A stretch of DNA of 64,000 bases from Chloroflexota bacterium (GTDB lineage Bacteria > Chloroflexota > Anaerolineae > Aggregatilineales > Phototrophicaceae): positions 806,001 to 870,000 of the forward strand of contig JAIUNI010000001.1 in NCBI GenBank assembly GCA_020161935.1. Reading direction: 5' to 3'. The notes under the pieces were generated by a model. That model did no database searches. It was not told where the DNA came from and was given only the letters and a program-made list of their open reading frames with translations. Position 1 is the stretch's first letter, and every line of letters starts with the position of its first letter. The position numbers and the translations under genes are program-made. Below are positions 1 to 7,669 of the stretch, piece by piece.

Positions 1-66
1 GCTGAATGGGCTTCGGAATTTCCGTGGTTCAAGATCAACCTTGAGGCTAGAAGAGTGTTTAAATGA
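1..66 (+). CDS. 3' end of an unknown protein (partial)
   Basis: Frame 1 is open from the first base and reads 21 codons to a TGA at 64-66. The visible tail is aromatic and charged (ends ARRVFK). Its stop lies just before the ribosome binding site (GGAG, 70-73) of the next gene, which is what an operon junction looks like. No family can be assigned from so short a tail. It could also be an untranslated coincidence, so confidence is low. Confidence 0.4.
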   Translation, partial: AEWASEFPWFKINLEARRVFK

Positions 67-82
67 CACGGAGAAATCAAAC

Positions 83-1060
83 TTGAGCAAACAAAGAGTT
101 AGTGAGATTGCGGCTAGACTTATTTCAGCATCTGGTTTAGCTAATAGCAAAGAAAAATCACATACGGATGCTCAGACTAAACCTGACAAGCGAACATCAT
201 CAGAAATTGTTAAATCTCGTCTTATATTGGCTAAAACACCTGTGGAGGCTATCACAACAGGTGATGACGAAGACGGGTACAAAGTTGTCACCCCTATCAA
301 AACTGAGGGTGATTTAAAAATTGCAACTATTCTCCAGCAGATGCGAGAACAAGGATGGAATACAAGCAATTCTGCGGCTAAAGAGCTGCGAGAGTATGCG
401 AAGCAACTTCAAGGTACAGCTAACACACAAGTAATGAACCAAATCATTGAGATGTTGAACGATAATGATTGGGTTATGCGTTGGGCTGGGGTCGAAACGC
501 TTGGGTGGATAGGCAACATTCATGTGGTGCCACATTTAATTCAACGTTTAGCAGATAATAACTGGAAAATTCGAGTTGCGGCGATACGTGCTTTAGCAGA
601 GATCAAGGCAGAATCAGCAGCGAATGCAATAGCTGAGTCCATAAACGACTCTCATTCAGTGGTACGTGAGGCGGCATCTGAAGCATTAGGCAGTCTTGGC
701 AGTACAAAAACGATTGTCGCACTGGAAAAAGCCAGTAATGATACTGAGGAATTCGTCAGGTTGGCGGCTGTGGAGAGCTTAGGTAGAATTAAAGATAGTT
801 CAACGGAAGTTCCCTTGCTGTCGGCCATGAAAGATAAAAGTGAACACGTAAGATGGGCAGCCGCTAATGCGCTAACAAGCATAGCAAGGCCACAACTTGA
901 CACAATGTTAATCCCGTTTCTTAGCGATGATGGCGGTCCTTACTGGGAGCAAAAGCGAATTTGCGACGTAATTGCCGACATTTTAAGCCAAATTAATACC
1001 GATAAAGCTAAAAGCGCCTTAGTTGAATGGCGCAATTCTCAATCGCGTTCAGTGAGTTAA
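83..1060 (+). CDS. HEAT-repeat protein
   Basis: A protein of about 325 residues. The first ~110 residues are polar and low in pattern. The rest consists of about six HEAT/PBS-lyase-type helical repeats of roughly 31 residues, with the recurring pattern of a tryptophan or valine-arginine followed by A-A-x-A-L-G (for example VREAASEALGSLG). HEAT solenoids bind proteins; no catalytic motif is visible. The frame is open to the window edge, but TTG at 83 is preferred because GGAG at 70-73 sits 9 bases upstream and follows the previous stop. The TIR gene begins 33 bases downstream on the same strand, so a joint role in one cassette is inferred. An upstream start (TTG 41) is possible. Confidence 0.75.
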   Translation: MSKQRVSEIAARLISASGLANSKEKSHTDAQTKPDKRTSSEIVKSRLILAKTPVEAITTGDDEDGYKVVTPIKTEGDLKIATILQQMREQGWNTSNSAAKELREYAKQLQGTANTQVMNQIIEMLNDNDWVMRWAGVETLGWIGNIHVVPHLIQRLADNNWKIRVAAIRALAEIKAESAANAIAESINDSHSVVREAASEALGSLGSTKTIVALEKASNDTEEFVRLAAVESLGRIKDSSTEVPLLSAMKDKSEHVRWAAANALTSIARPQLDTMLIPFLSDDGGPYWEQKRICDVIADILSQINTDKAKSALVEWRNSQSRSVS

Positions 1061-1093
1061 TTACGCGCGACTACACAATAATGAGATAAACAC

Positions 1094-2656
1094 ATGCGTA
1101 TATTTGTAAGTTATGCTCGCGTCGACAAGCCTTTTTGCATCCAAATTGTTGATACTCTTGATGTACACGAAACATGGTACGACCAACGCCTATACGCTGG
1201 TCAAAACTGGTGGAAAGAAATTCTCCGGCGGCTTGACTGGTGTGAAAGTTTTGTATATCTCCTTTCACCAGACTCAATCGCTTCCGAATATTGCAATAAA
1301 GAATTTGAACTCGCTCAAAGCCTCGGTAAACATATTGTACCGGTACTTATACGGTCAGATGTGGTGCTGCCAGACAACTTGAAAGATATGCAGTATGTCG
1401 ATCTTACAAATGGCATTACGATTGAAGCGGTCAAGATACTTTTAAACTCTATCTACATCGCAGAACGTAAAAAAAATCCCCCTACTCTACCCATCACATC
1501 TGATCAAGTAGCTCCCCCTACTGCTAATCCAGCCAATGTGATTAGTGTAGCCGCAACGGCTATGGAAAATGGTCAATTTGACCAAGCGGTATTTCATCTC
1601 AAACAAGCGAAGGAAAATGGTTTCACATCTCGCTTCATAAACTTAGATGCCTTGTTACAAGAAGCTGAGACAGCGCTGGAGCGATTGTCCTATTTACGTG
1701 AAGCGGAACGTGAATATAAGCAAATTGCTGATCTCGTCAAATTGAGCCGCACGCGCAAACTAGGTTTAGAAGCATTTGAAGCCTTTCGGCGTGATTACCC
1801 CGATTATGATCCCGACGAGATGGCACAATTAATCTCGAAACCAGACACATCTAAAAAAGCTATACTTCCCATTACATCTCCTAAAGAGGCTAAACTGATT
1901 AGCTTTACACTACCTCTTTTAGAGTGGTGTGATATCCCTCAGGGTGCCTTAACAAATGGTGATTCTGACAAACAAAACAAGACACCTCAGATCATCGTTC
2001 CAAAGTTCCGCATGAGCAAGTACCCAGTGACCCACAGTCAGTTTAGTGTTTTTTGCTCGGATAGTGATGGTTATTCAAACACTAAATGGTGGGAGTATTC
2101 ACCGGAAGCCTATAATTGGCGAATCAACAATCCCGAACCAAAACCCGGTCGTTTTAGGGGAGATGAACGCCCCAGAGAAATGGTTAACTGGTATGATGCT
2201 GTAGCATTCTGCCGTTGGTTATCCATTAAAACACAAACCTTTATCTCTTTGCCAACCGCAAATGAGTGGCAAAGAGCTGCTCGAGGTGATGATAATAGAA
2301 TCTACCCATGGGGTAACGTTTTTGACAAGAATCGCTGCAACACACGTGAAAGTGAAATCAAAATGACTTCGCTCGTTATGCGTTATGCAAATGGCGTGAG
2401 TCCTTATAATGTTTACGATATGGCAGGTAACGTATGGGAATGGTGCTTAAATGCAAAACCCAAGCAAGATATAAATGATCAGCTAATGAATGCTGACGAT
2501 CAGATTGATTTGACGTTAGCCGGGGAACGAGCAGTCTTTGGAGGGTCATTTGTGAGCGCATATCAACGCTCACAAATATCATTCCATTACTATCTTGACC
2601 CATTATGCTACCACGCCACAATAGGTTTTCGTATTATTCAAAAAGTGGGAGAATAA
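1094..2656 (+). CDS. TIR domain / FGE-sulfatase-fold fusion protein
   Basis: 520 residues. Residues 1-125 form a TIR domain: it starts RIFVSYARVDK and has SPDSIASEYCNKEFELA, where Glu70 occupies the position of the catalytic Glu of NAD-cleaving TIR enzymes. A helical linker follows (about 150-250). The last ~250 residues are a formylglycine-generating-enzyme-like (FGE, C-type-lectin-like) domain with the GNVWEWC motif near residue 450 and a final GGSF...GFRI strand set. The two cysteines that make FGE an oxidase are missing after GGSF, where the sequence reads VSAYQRS, so this copy probably binds a ligand rather than making formylglycine. TIR-FGE architectures occur in bacterial conflict and signalling proteins; NADase action triggered by the lectin-like domain is inference. 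Confidence 0.8.
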   Translation: MRIFVSYARVDKPFCIQIVDTLDVHETWYDQRLYAGQNWWKEILRRLDWCESFVYLLSPDSIASEYCNKEFELAQSLGKHIVPVLIRSDVVLPDNLKDMQYVDLTNGITIEAVKILLNSIYIAERKKNPPTLPITSDQVAPPTANPANVISVAATAMENGQFDQAVFHLKQAKENGFTSRFINLDALLQEAETALERLSYLREAEREYKQIADLVKLSRTRKLGLEAFEAFRRDYPDYDPDEMAQLISKPDTSKKAILPITSPKEAKLISFTLPLLEWCDIPQGALTNGDSDKQNKTPQIIVPKFRMSKYPVTHSQFSVFCSDSDGYSNTKWWEYSPEAYNWRINNPEPKPGRFRGDERPREMVNWYDAVAFCRWLSIKTQTFISLPTANEWQRAARGDDNRIYPWGNVFDKNRCNTRESEIKMTSLVMRYANGVSPYNVYDMAGNVWEWCLNAKPKQDINDQLMNADDQIDLTLAGERAVFGGSFVSAYQRSQISFHYYLDPLCYHATIGFRIIQKVGE

Positions 2657-2721
2657 AAGAGGACACATCGAAGAGATTTACACCTCAAAACGGCGCAGAT
2701 CTCAAGGATAACACCGATTTT

Positions 2722-2794
2722 TGCTCCATAGGGGATTCGAACCCCTGTTTTAGCCTTGAGAGGGCTACGTCCTAGGCCTCTAGACGAATGGAGC
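2722..2794 (-). tRNA. tRNA-Glu (CTC anticodon)
   Basis: Cloverleaf read on the minus strand. The 7-bp acceptor stem GCTCCAT/ATGGAGC, the D arm (CGTC...GGAC), the anticodon stem TAGCC/GGCTA with loop CTCTCAA (anticodon CTC) and the T arm AGGGG-TTCGAAT-CCCCT all pair perfectly. The CGTCTAG and AGGACxxC-type features are typical of tRNA-Glu. The discriminator is A and CCA is not encoded. Confidence 0.95.
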
Positions 2795-2805
2795 CTATTT
2801 CAGTA

Positions 2806-2834
2806 ATTCTAGCAGTTCAAAGCCTAAGGGTCAA
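2806..2834 (-). promoter_or_regulatory. sigma70-type promoter of tRNA-Glu
   Basis: On the minus strand, TTGACC (2829-2834) and TAGAAT (2806-2811) are separated by 17 bp, and the mature tRNA starts 11 bases after the -10 box. It lies between the trpS stop and the tRNA, so the tRNA has its own promoter. Confidence 0.75.
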
Positions 2835-2851
2835 TTGCTTTTCCACGTGAA

Positions 2852-3868
2852 TTATCTAGCTGCTAAAAAGCCCACCTTATCTTGAACCTCACGGAGCGTT
2901 CGGTTTGCACGTTCACGCGCCTTCTCAGCCCCATTGGCTAAGATAGCATCTAAATAGCCTGTTTCGCTTATAATTTGATTATAGCGTTTTTGAAGTGGGT
3001 CAAGAGTTGCGTTCACCACATCAACCACGCCTCTTTTCAAATCACCGTAACCTTTTCCAGCAAAGTGTTCTTGAGTTTCGTCTTTAGATAACCCACTCAG
3101 GCTCTGGTAGATCGTTAGTAAGTTACTTACTCCTGCCCTTTCAGGATTGTCGCTAAAGAGAATCTCGCCCGAAGAATCGGTAACGGCCCGCATAATCGCT
3201 TTTTTAACGCGGTTTGGCTCATCGAGTAAGTAGATCGCATGATTATCACTAGCTTCACTCTTACTCATTTTACTCAAGGGGTTATCTAAACCCATAATGC
3301 GGGCACCAGCTTTCGGTATCATCACTTCAGGGATAACAAACGTTTCGCCATAGATGTGATTAAAGCGTTGGGCTATATCCCGTGTATATTCCAAATGTTG
3401 TCGCTGGTCATCACCTACTGGCACTGCATGGGCCTGATACAGCAAAATATCTGCGGCCATCAAGGTAGGATAATTTAAGAGACCAGATGAGATTGAATCC
3501 TGCTGTTGTTGTTTTGCCGCTTTGTCTTTAAATTGCGTCATGCGGTTCAACCAACCAATTGGTGCAAAACACGTTAGTATCCATGCTAGCTCGGAATGCG
3601 CTGACACATGCGACTGTACAAAAATAGTAACCTTCTCTGGGTCAAGCCCACAGGCGATATACAATGCGGCAACTTCACGAGTTTTCTTTCGCAATTCTAT
3701 AGGATCTTGTTGAACGGTAATGGCGTGTAAATCGACAACACAGAAATAGCAATCGAAAGTTGCTTGTTCTTCAACCCATTGCTTTAACGCGCCGAGGTAG
3801 TTCCCTAGCGTCAAATTACCAGAAGGTTGAATACCAGACAAAACACGTTTCTTAGATATTTCGCTCAT
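2852..3868 (-). CDS. trpS: Tryptophanyl-tRNA synthetase
   Basis: Class I aminoacyl-tRNA synthetase that charges tRNA-Trp in the cytoplasm. About 338 residues, normal for bacterial TrpRS. The HIGH-type signature is seen as PSGNLTLGNYLGA near the N terminus, and the KMSKS loop as LSKMSKSEASD near residue 200. ATG 3868 (MSEISKK) is preferred over a TTG five codons upstream because the homologous region begins there and a GGGG tract lies just upstream. It sits between two tRNA genes (Glu downstream, Arg upstream), with the terminator of tRNA-Arg only 24 bases ahead of its start codon. Confidence 0.97.
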   Translation of the reverse strand: MSEISKKRVLSGIQPSGNLTLGNYLGALKQWVEEQATFDCYFCVVDLHAITVQQDPIELRKKTREVAALYIACGLDPEKVTIFVQSHVSAHSELAWILTCFAPIGWLNRMTQFKDKAAKQQQQDSISSGLLNYPTLMAADILLYQAHAVPVGDDQRQHLEYTRDIAQRFNHIYGETFVIPEVMIPKAGARIMGLDNPLSKMSKSEASDNHAIYLLDEPNRVKKAIMRAVTDSSGEILFSDNPERAGVSNLLTIYQSLSGLSKDETQEHFAGKGYGDLKRGVVDVVNATLDPLQKRYNQIISETGYLDAILANGAEKARERANRTLREVQDKVGFLAAR

Positions 3869-3892
3869 AAAACCCCAACACAATATGGTAAT

Positions 3893-3922
3893 AAAAAAAC
3901 AGGCATCAAAATGAGATGCCTG
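3893..3922 (-). terminator. Intrinsic terminator after tRNA-Arg
   Basis: On the minus strand an 8-bp stem CAGGCATC/GATGCCTG with a 7-base loop is followed by seven Ts (3893-3899). It starts 9 bases after the 3' end of tRNA-Arg and ends 24 bases before the trpS start codon. Confidence 0.9.
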
Positions 3923-3931
3923 TATACAAAG

Positions 3932-4004
3932 TGCACCCAGAGGGATTCGAACCCCCGACCACCGGTTCCGAAGACCGATGCTCTATCCGCTGAGCTATGG
4001 GTGC
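3932..4004 (-). tRNA. tRNA-Arg (TCG anticodon)
   Basis: Minus-strand cloverleaf: acceptor stem GCACCCA/TGGGTGC, D stem GCTC/GAGC, anticodon stem TCGGT/ACCGG with loop CTTCGGA (anticodon TCG), and a T arm containing GGTTCGAATC. 73 bases, discriminator A, no encoded CCA. Confidence 0.95.
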
Positions 4005-4014
4005 AATTCACTTC

Positions 4015-4042
4015 ATTTTAACCTAGTTTATCAGTCGGTCAA
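4015..4042 (-). promoter_or_regulatory. sigma70-type promoter of tRNA-Arg
   Basis: Minus strand TTGACC (4037-4042), 16-bp spacer, TAAAAT (4015-4020), with 10 bases to the mature tRNA. The -35 box overlaps the last codons and stop of the STAND gene (stop at 4039-4041). Confidence 0.7.
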
Positions 4043-6405
4043 CTGACAATCTTCCGGGCTAACACGCGATTATTGTGCATCGTTACTGCGAAACCTCTGT
4101 GATCACCTATAATTCGTTGTGTGTGTAATGCTGCATCGATTAACTCGCTTACTCCGCTGATTTGATCTAGCATTAGGAGCGCGGCGGCAAGATTGGACTG
4201 AGTTCTAGCTAATGAAAAAGGGTCATTATCTTGCTGTTCCAGAATTGATAATGCAGCACTAAAATGTCCGACTGCAACCTTTATGTTCCCTTGCTTTTCG
4301 AGAATACGAGCAATAAGTACATGCGCTTGAGCTATCCAAGCTGTACTGTCGTAAGAACGCTCTATTAAGTCTTGAATTATAAATTCGAGGGAAGTCTCAC
4401 TTAATCTTTCAGCCTCAAAATTAGCTAGCACTTCTAGTTGCATGAATATTTTTCTCGGAACTTCGACTGGAAGCCGTGCTAAATTTTCTTGTGCCAAGTC
4501 CCATTGCCCTATATCTATTGCATACTCAGTCTCTTCAATAAGTAATCGCTCCGTCAGTTCATGAGAATCTACTATTGGCAATAATGTTTTCAGACGTTTC
4601 AAAATGTTTGAGATTTCATTATAGTTCGCTTGATGTCGCAGTAACACACATAATTCCAATAAGGCTTTGGCTTGAAGGTCAAATTGACCACCTAAGCCTG
4701 TATGCTCAACGATGGATTTTAACAGTTGCTGACTTTGCTCAAAACGACCCAGATAACGCGAACAAATCGAGTAGCCAAGTAACAAAGAATTATTCGCTTG
4801 CGAGAAATCTCCTGCAAGATTATTCAATATTGCGTACCACTGTGCGTAGCGACCATGTTGTATCCCAAATTGCCACAGTAAATCAACCACATACTTTTTT
4901 AAATCATCCCCAAGCACAATCCACTCGGTTGACAACACTGCTTCACTAATAATCAAGGAAACATGCTCGGAATAAATCAATAATTTATCAATCTCAGTCA
5001 TAAAGTTGGTGAATTCATCTTGCAATTGAGGCTGATTTTGATATTGCGATTGGATAAAAAGCCGCGACATTCTAGACATGCTCAAGGTACCAGAGATGTC
5101 AACAATAATATGACGCTGCACAAGGGCAGCGAAATCTTCGAAATGTAACTGTGATAGGTTTAGGTCAGCTAAAAACAGTAAATTTAGTCGATAATCCTGA
5201 CATAGACTCACCAACAACCAAGCTAATCGCATAGCATTGGTCAGTTGTGAGAATAGATCATTAAAAAGGTGTTCCATCACAAATTTTTGTGATGTTTCGA
5301 GGTTATAAAGTTCTTGATATTTTAAGAAGAGTTTTACCGCAGCAGGATTACCACCAATAAGTTTTTGAACTTGTGATGGTAAATCATGAGTTTGCTCATC
5401 GCCCACGCTTTCTTCAAGAACTAATCGTTCTAAAGCTGGCAGATCAAGTTCTTTGAGAAAAATCTGCTTGCACTCCAGTATTGGGGTAACAAACAAGCCT
5501 GTGGTTAAAAACACCTGAGCATTACTAAACTCACTGAGGAGTTTATTCAATGCCGGAGCATCTTCGAATAATAATTCGCAGTTATCTAAAACAATAATAA
5601 ATCGTTGAAGCAGCATCAAGTTTTCCAAGCTGACAGGCACGCTTTCCATAACAAGCTGCTCATATATGGAGTCTTTGACGAATTCTGCACTAGCAGGAGA
5701 ATCTAGCCATACAATCTGATCTACAGTGTCGTTATCGATTGTGTTATTTATTGCGTACTCGACTAGAGCGGTCTTGCCTATACCCGATAATCCAATAATA
5801 TGAAAATGTCTACTGCTCTCCTTAATAATTTGTAATTCGCGCTCACGCCCCCAAATCTCTACCCTATTCCCCTTATGTGGCAGCTTGGCACCTAACCGGC
5901 TTACACGCTTGTTCTTTCGAGCGATAAGTTCTAATTTTGCAATATGATCGGCTAATTGTTCCACAACTATTTTTTGATAACGACGGATAGTACGCGAATT
6001 GATATTTGTTAATATTGAAAACTGTTGCTGGGACAAACCCATTAAATTCTTCACGTAATGAAAGTAAATCCAACTAAACCCGATCAGCTTGGCAACTTCA
6101 GTTGAAGCGTCTTCAACGATGAATGATGTCGCCGATGCAACATTAACGACATCGGTAAATACATCAACTAGGCCAAGCGCTTGTCGATGGTTGCGATATA
6201 AAGTTTCAACAGTTGAAGTGAGAATTTCATTGAGGGCAAAACGTCGGGGCGAATTGATAAACGTCAGTCCCTCTTTCAGTATAAGATCTTCAACAATTTG
6301 CAGCGATTCAAGAGGGTTAAATTCGTAGTCTTGTGTTACCCAAGTTAATGCGTCTAACGCCTGCTGAATATTCTCAGGCGTTACGACAAGCCATTCAGTA
6401 GTCAC
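4039..6405 (-). CDS. STAND (NB-ARC-like) NTPase with helix-turn-helix and helical repeats
   Basis: 788 residues. An N-terminal all-helical part ends in a helix-turn-helix-like segment (LSQQQFSILTNINSRTIRRY, about 125-143). A STAND-type P-loop NTPase follows: Walker A GLSGIGKT at about 206, Walker B FIIVLDNCELL at about 270-280, and a VFLTTG sensor-like strand. The C-terminal ~350 residues are helical with TPR-like pairs, a usual ligand-sensing part. STAND proteins are regulatory switches (transcription factors of the MalT/AfsR kind, or immune sensors). GTG 6405 is chosen because it overlaps the upstream stop in a GTGA tetramer, which implies translational coupling to the unknown protein 6402-7190. 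The target is unknown. Confidence 0.8.
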   Translation of the reverse strand: MTTEWLVVTPENIQQALDALTWVTQDYEFNPLESLQIVEDLILKEGLTFINSPRRFALNEILTSTVETLYRNHRQALGLVDVFTDVVNVASATSFIVEDASTEVAKLIGFSWIYFHYVKNLMGLSQQQFSILTNINSRTIRRYQKIVVEQLADHIAKLELIARKNKRVSRLGAKLPHKGNRVEIWGRERELQIIKESSRHFHIIGLSGIGKTALVEYAINNTIDNDTVDQIVWLDSPASAEFVKDSIYEQLVMESVPVSLENLMLLQRFIIVLDNCELLFEDAPALNKLLSEFSNAQVFLTTGLFVTPILECKQIFLKELDLPALERLVLEESVGDEQTHDLPSQVQKLIGGNPAAVKLFLKYQELYNLETSQKFVMEHLFNDLFSQLTNAMRLAWLLVSLCQDYRLNLLFLADLNLSQLHFEDFAALVQRHIIVDISGTLSMSRMSRLFIQSQYQNQPQLQDEFTNFMTEIDKLLIYSEHVSLIISEAVLSTEWIVLGDDLKKYVVDLLWQFGIQHGRYAQWYAILNNLAGDFSQANNSLLLGYSICSRYLGRFEQSQQLLKSIVEHTGLGGQFDLQAKALLELCVLLRHQANYNEISNILKRLKTLLPIVDSHELTERLLIEETEYAIDIGQWDLAQENLARLPVEVPRKIFMQLEVLANFEAERLSETSLEFIIQDLIERSYDSTAWIAQAHVLIARILEKQGNIKVAVGHFSAALSILEQQDNDPFSLARTQSNLAAALLMLDQISGVSELIDAALHTQRIIGDHRGFAVTMHNNRVLARKIVS

Positions 6406-7190
6406 CAAATTGCATCTGGAAATGTATTAACTGCCGAAGCCGCATTAATACGCTTGTACATTTGGAAACCCGAAAAGGGATAACCTAAAATGCCATCATG
6501 TATTGCCCATGACCGACCTCGAACCGTTTTCCAGCAGTCTTCCGAGCGAAACACGGAAGTCTTTGAGAGTTTCCTAAAAAACTCACCGCCGGGCTGAAAT
6601 TCCTGATTAATGCGAACCATTTCTTGATAGCCACGCATGTAATTAAAACCATAGCGTTCAAAACTGATTGCGTTGTGGTAAGCAAGCGGCTCGATCAAAA
6701 ACAAGTCATGCCCCATTGAGCGAACAAAATCTTCGAATGCAGGTATAGATTGCTTGAAAGATCGTAAGCCTTTCTTGATTTGTCCCGGTGCTAAACCGGC
6801 CTTCATCGCCGCTTCCTCAGCAACTAGATTTCGACTGTTAGTTCCTAAATGCGTCTTGTTGCCATTTTCGTCTACATCTATATCAAAACGTGGAGCTTCA
6901 GGATCGTTAACAATAACGAGCAGAACGAGTAGCTGATTGTTAAAAGTGTCAGTTAAATTTAAATAAAGTATTGGATCTGTATCGTGTATGCGACGTTTCG
7001 CCGTAATTTCGAGCGCACGGCTGCCGCTCGGGCAGCGAAACTTAATGACCACATGCCCATCTGCCATCAGAGTGTCGTTATCAATGCCATAAGTAGAGAA
7101 AAGCCAATCAGGCAAAAGTCGTTGGTAGATTGAATGCTTTTCATTCTCTGGTAAGTCGTTTATTTCACGAATAGAAGACGGAAGACTCAT
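6402..7190 (-). CDS. Conserved-looking protein of unknown function, coupled to the STAND gene
   Basis: 262 residues, soluble, no signal peptide or membrane segment. I do not recognise the family. The N-terminal third has alternating strands (HVVIKFRCP, LEITAKRR, PILYLNLTDTF). The centre holds an acidic DIDVDENG turn. The C-terminal half is rich in aromatic residues (YGFNYMRGYQEM; WKTVRGRSWAIHDG). The ATG lies 2 bases after the smpB stop and the stop overlaps the STAND start by GTGA, so it is part of the run protease-smpB-this-STAND. A partner role to the STAND protein is inferred from the overlap only. Confidence 0.7.
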   Translation of the reverse strand: MSLPSSIREINDLPENEKHSIYQRLLPDWLFSTYGIDNDTLMADGHVVIKFRCPSGSRALEITAKRRIHDTDPILYLNLTDTFNNQLLVLLVIVNDPEAPRFDIDVDENGNKTHLGTNSRNLVAEEAAMKAGLAPGQIKKGLRSFKQSIPAFEDFVRSMGHDLFLIEPLAYHNAISFERYGFNYMRGYQEMVRINQEFQPGGEFFRKLSKTSVFRSEDCWKTVRGRSWAIHDGILGYPFSGFQMYKRINAASAVNTFPDAIW

Positions 7191-7192
7191 AA

Positions 7193-7654
7193 TTAGCGAA
7201 ACTGCTCTTTCATGGCGCGTCTAATCTCACGATCAGAATCGCGCTTCGCAATAGCATCACGTTTATCAAAAACCTTTTTACCTTTTGCAAGAGCAATCTC
7301 GATTTTTGCTTTACCGCGTTCCAAAAATAGCATCGTAGGTATTATGGTGTAGCCACGTTCACGACTTCCCGAAATGATTTGTGCAATTTCCTTCTTGTGA
7401 AGTAAGAGTTTGCGAGGCCTCACGGGGTCTGAGTGTCCGAACAAGCTGCCTTGCTCATAAGGGGAAATGTGGACACCAATCAACCATAATTCGCCATTAC
7501 GTTCTTGGACGAAGCCGTCCTTCAAATTGACATTATTGGAACGAATGGACTTAATCTCAGAACCTTGCAGCACTAATCCGGCATTAAAAGTTCGTTCTAA
7601 TGAGTAATCATGCTGCGCTTTACGATTCCGCGTTATAACTTTGATATCTGCCAT
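7193..7654 (-). CDS. smpB: SsrA-binding protein SmpB
   Basis: 153 residues, the normal length. SmpB binds tmRNA and brings it to stalled ribosomes for trans-translation. Family features are clear: the KAQHDYSLERTFNAGLVLQGSEIKSIR start, NVNLKDGFV, HISPYEQG, and the basic C-terminal tail (KRDAIAKRDSDREIRRAMKEQ is the usual pattern). The tmRNA gene itself was not found in the window. It is 15 bases downstream of the S41 protease and 2 bases upstream of the unknown gene, so cotranscription is likely. Confidence 0.97.
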   Translation of the reverse strand: MADIKVITRNRKAQHDYSLERTFNAGLVLQGSEIKSIRSNNVNLKDGFVQERNGELWLIGVHISPYEQGSLFGHSDPVRPRKLLLHKKEIAQIISGSRERGYTIIPTMLFLERGKAKIEIALAKGKKVFDKRDAIAKRDSDREIRRAMKEQFR

Positions 7655-7669
7655 AAATAGCCTACAGAG

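Noticed and set aside
1094..2656. Diversity-generating retroelement target
   Set aside because: The C-terminal fold is of the right kind, but no reverse transcriptase or template repeat is seen in the window.
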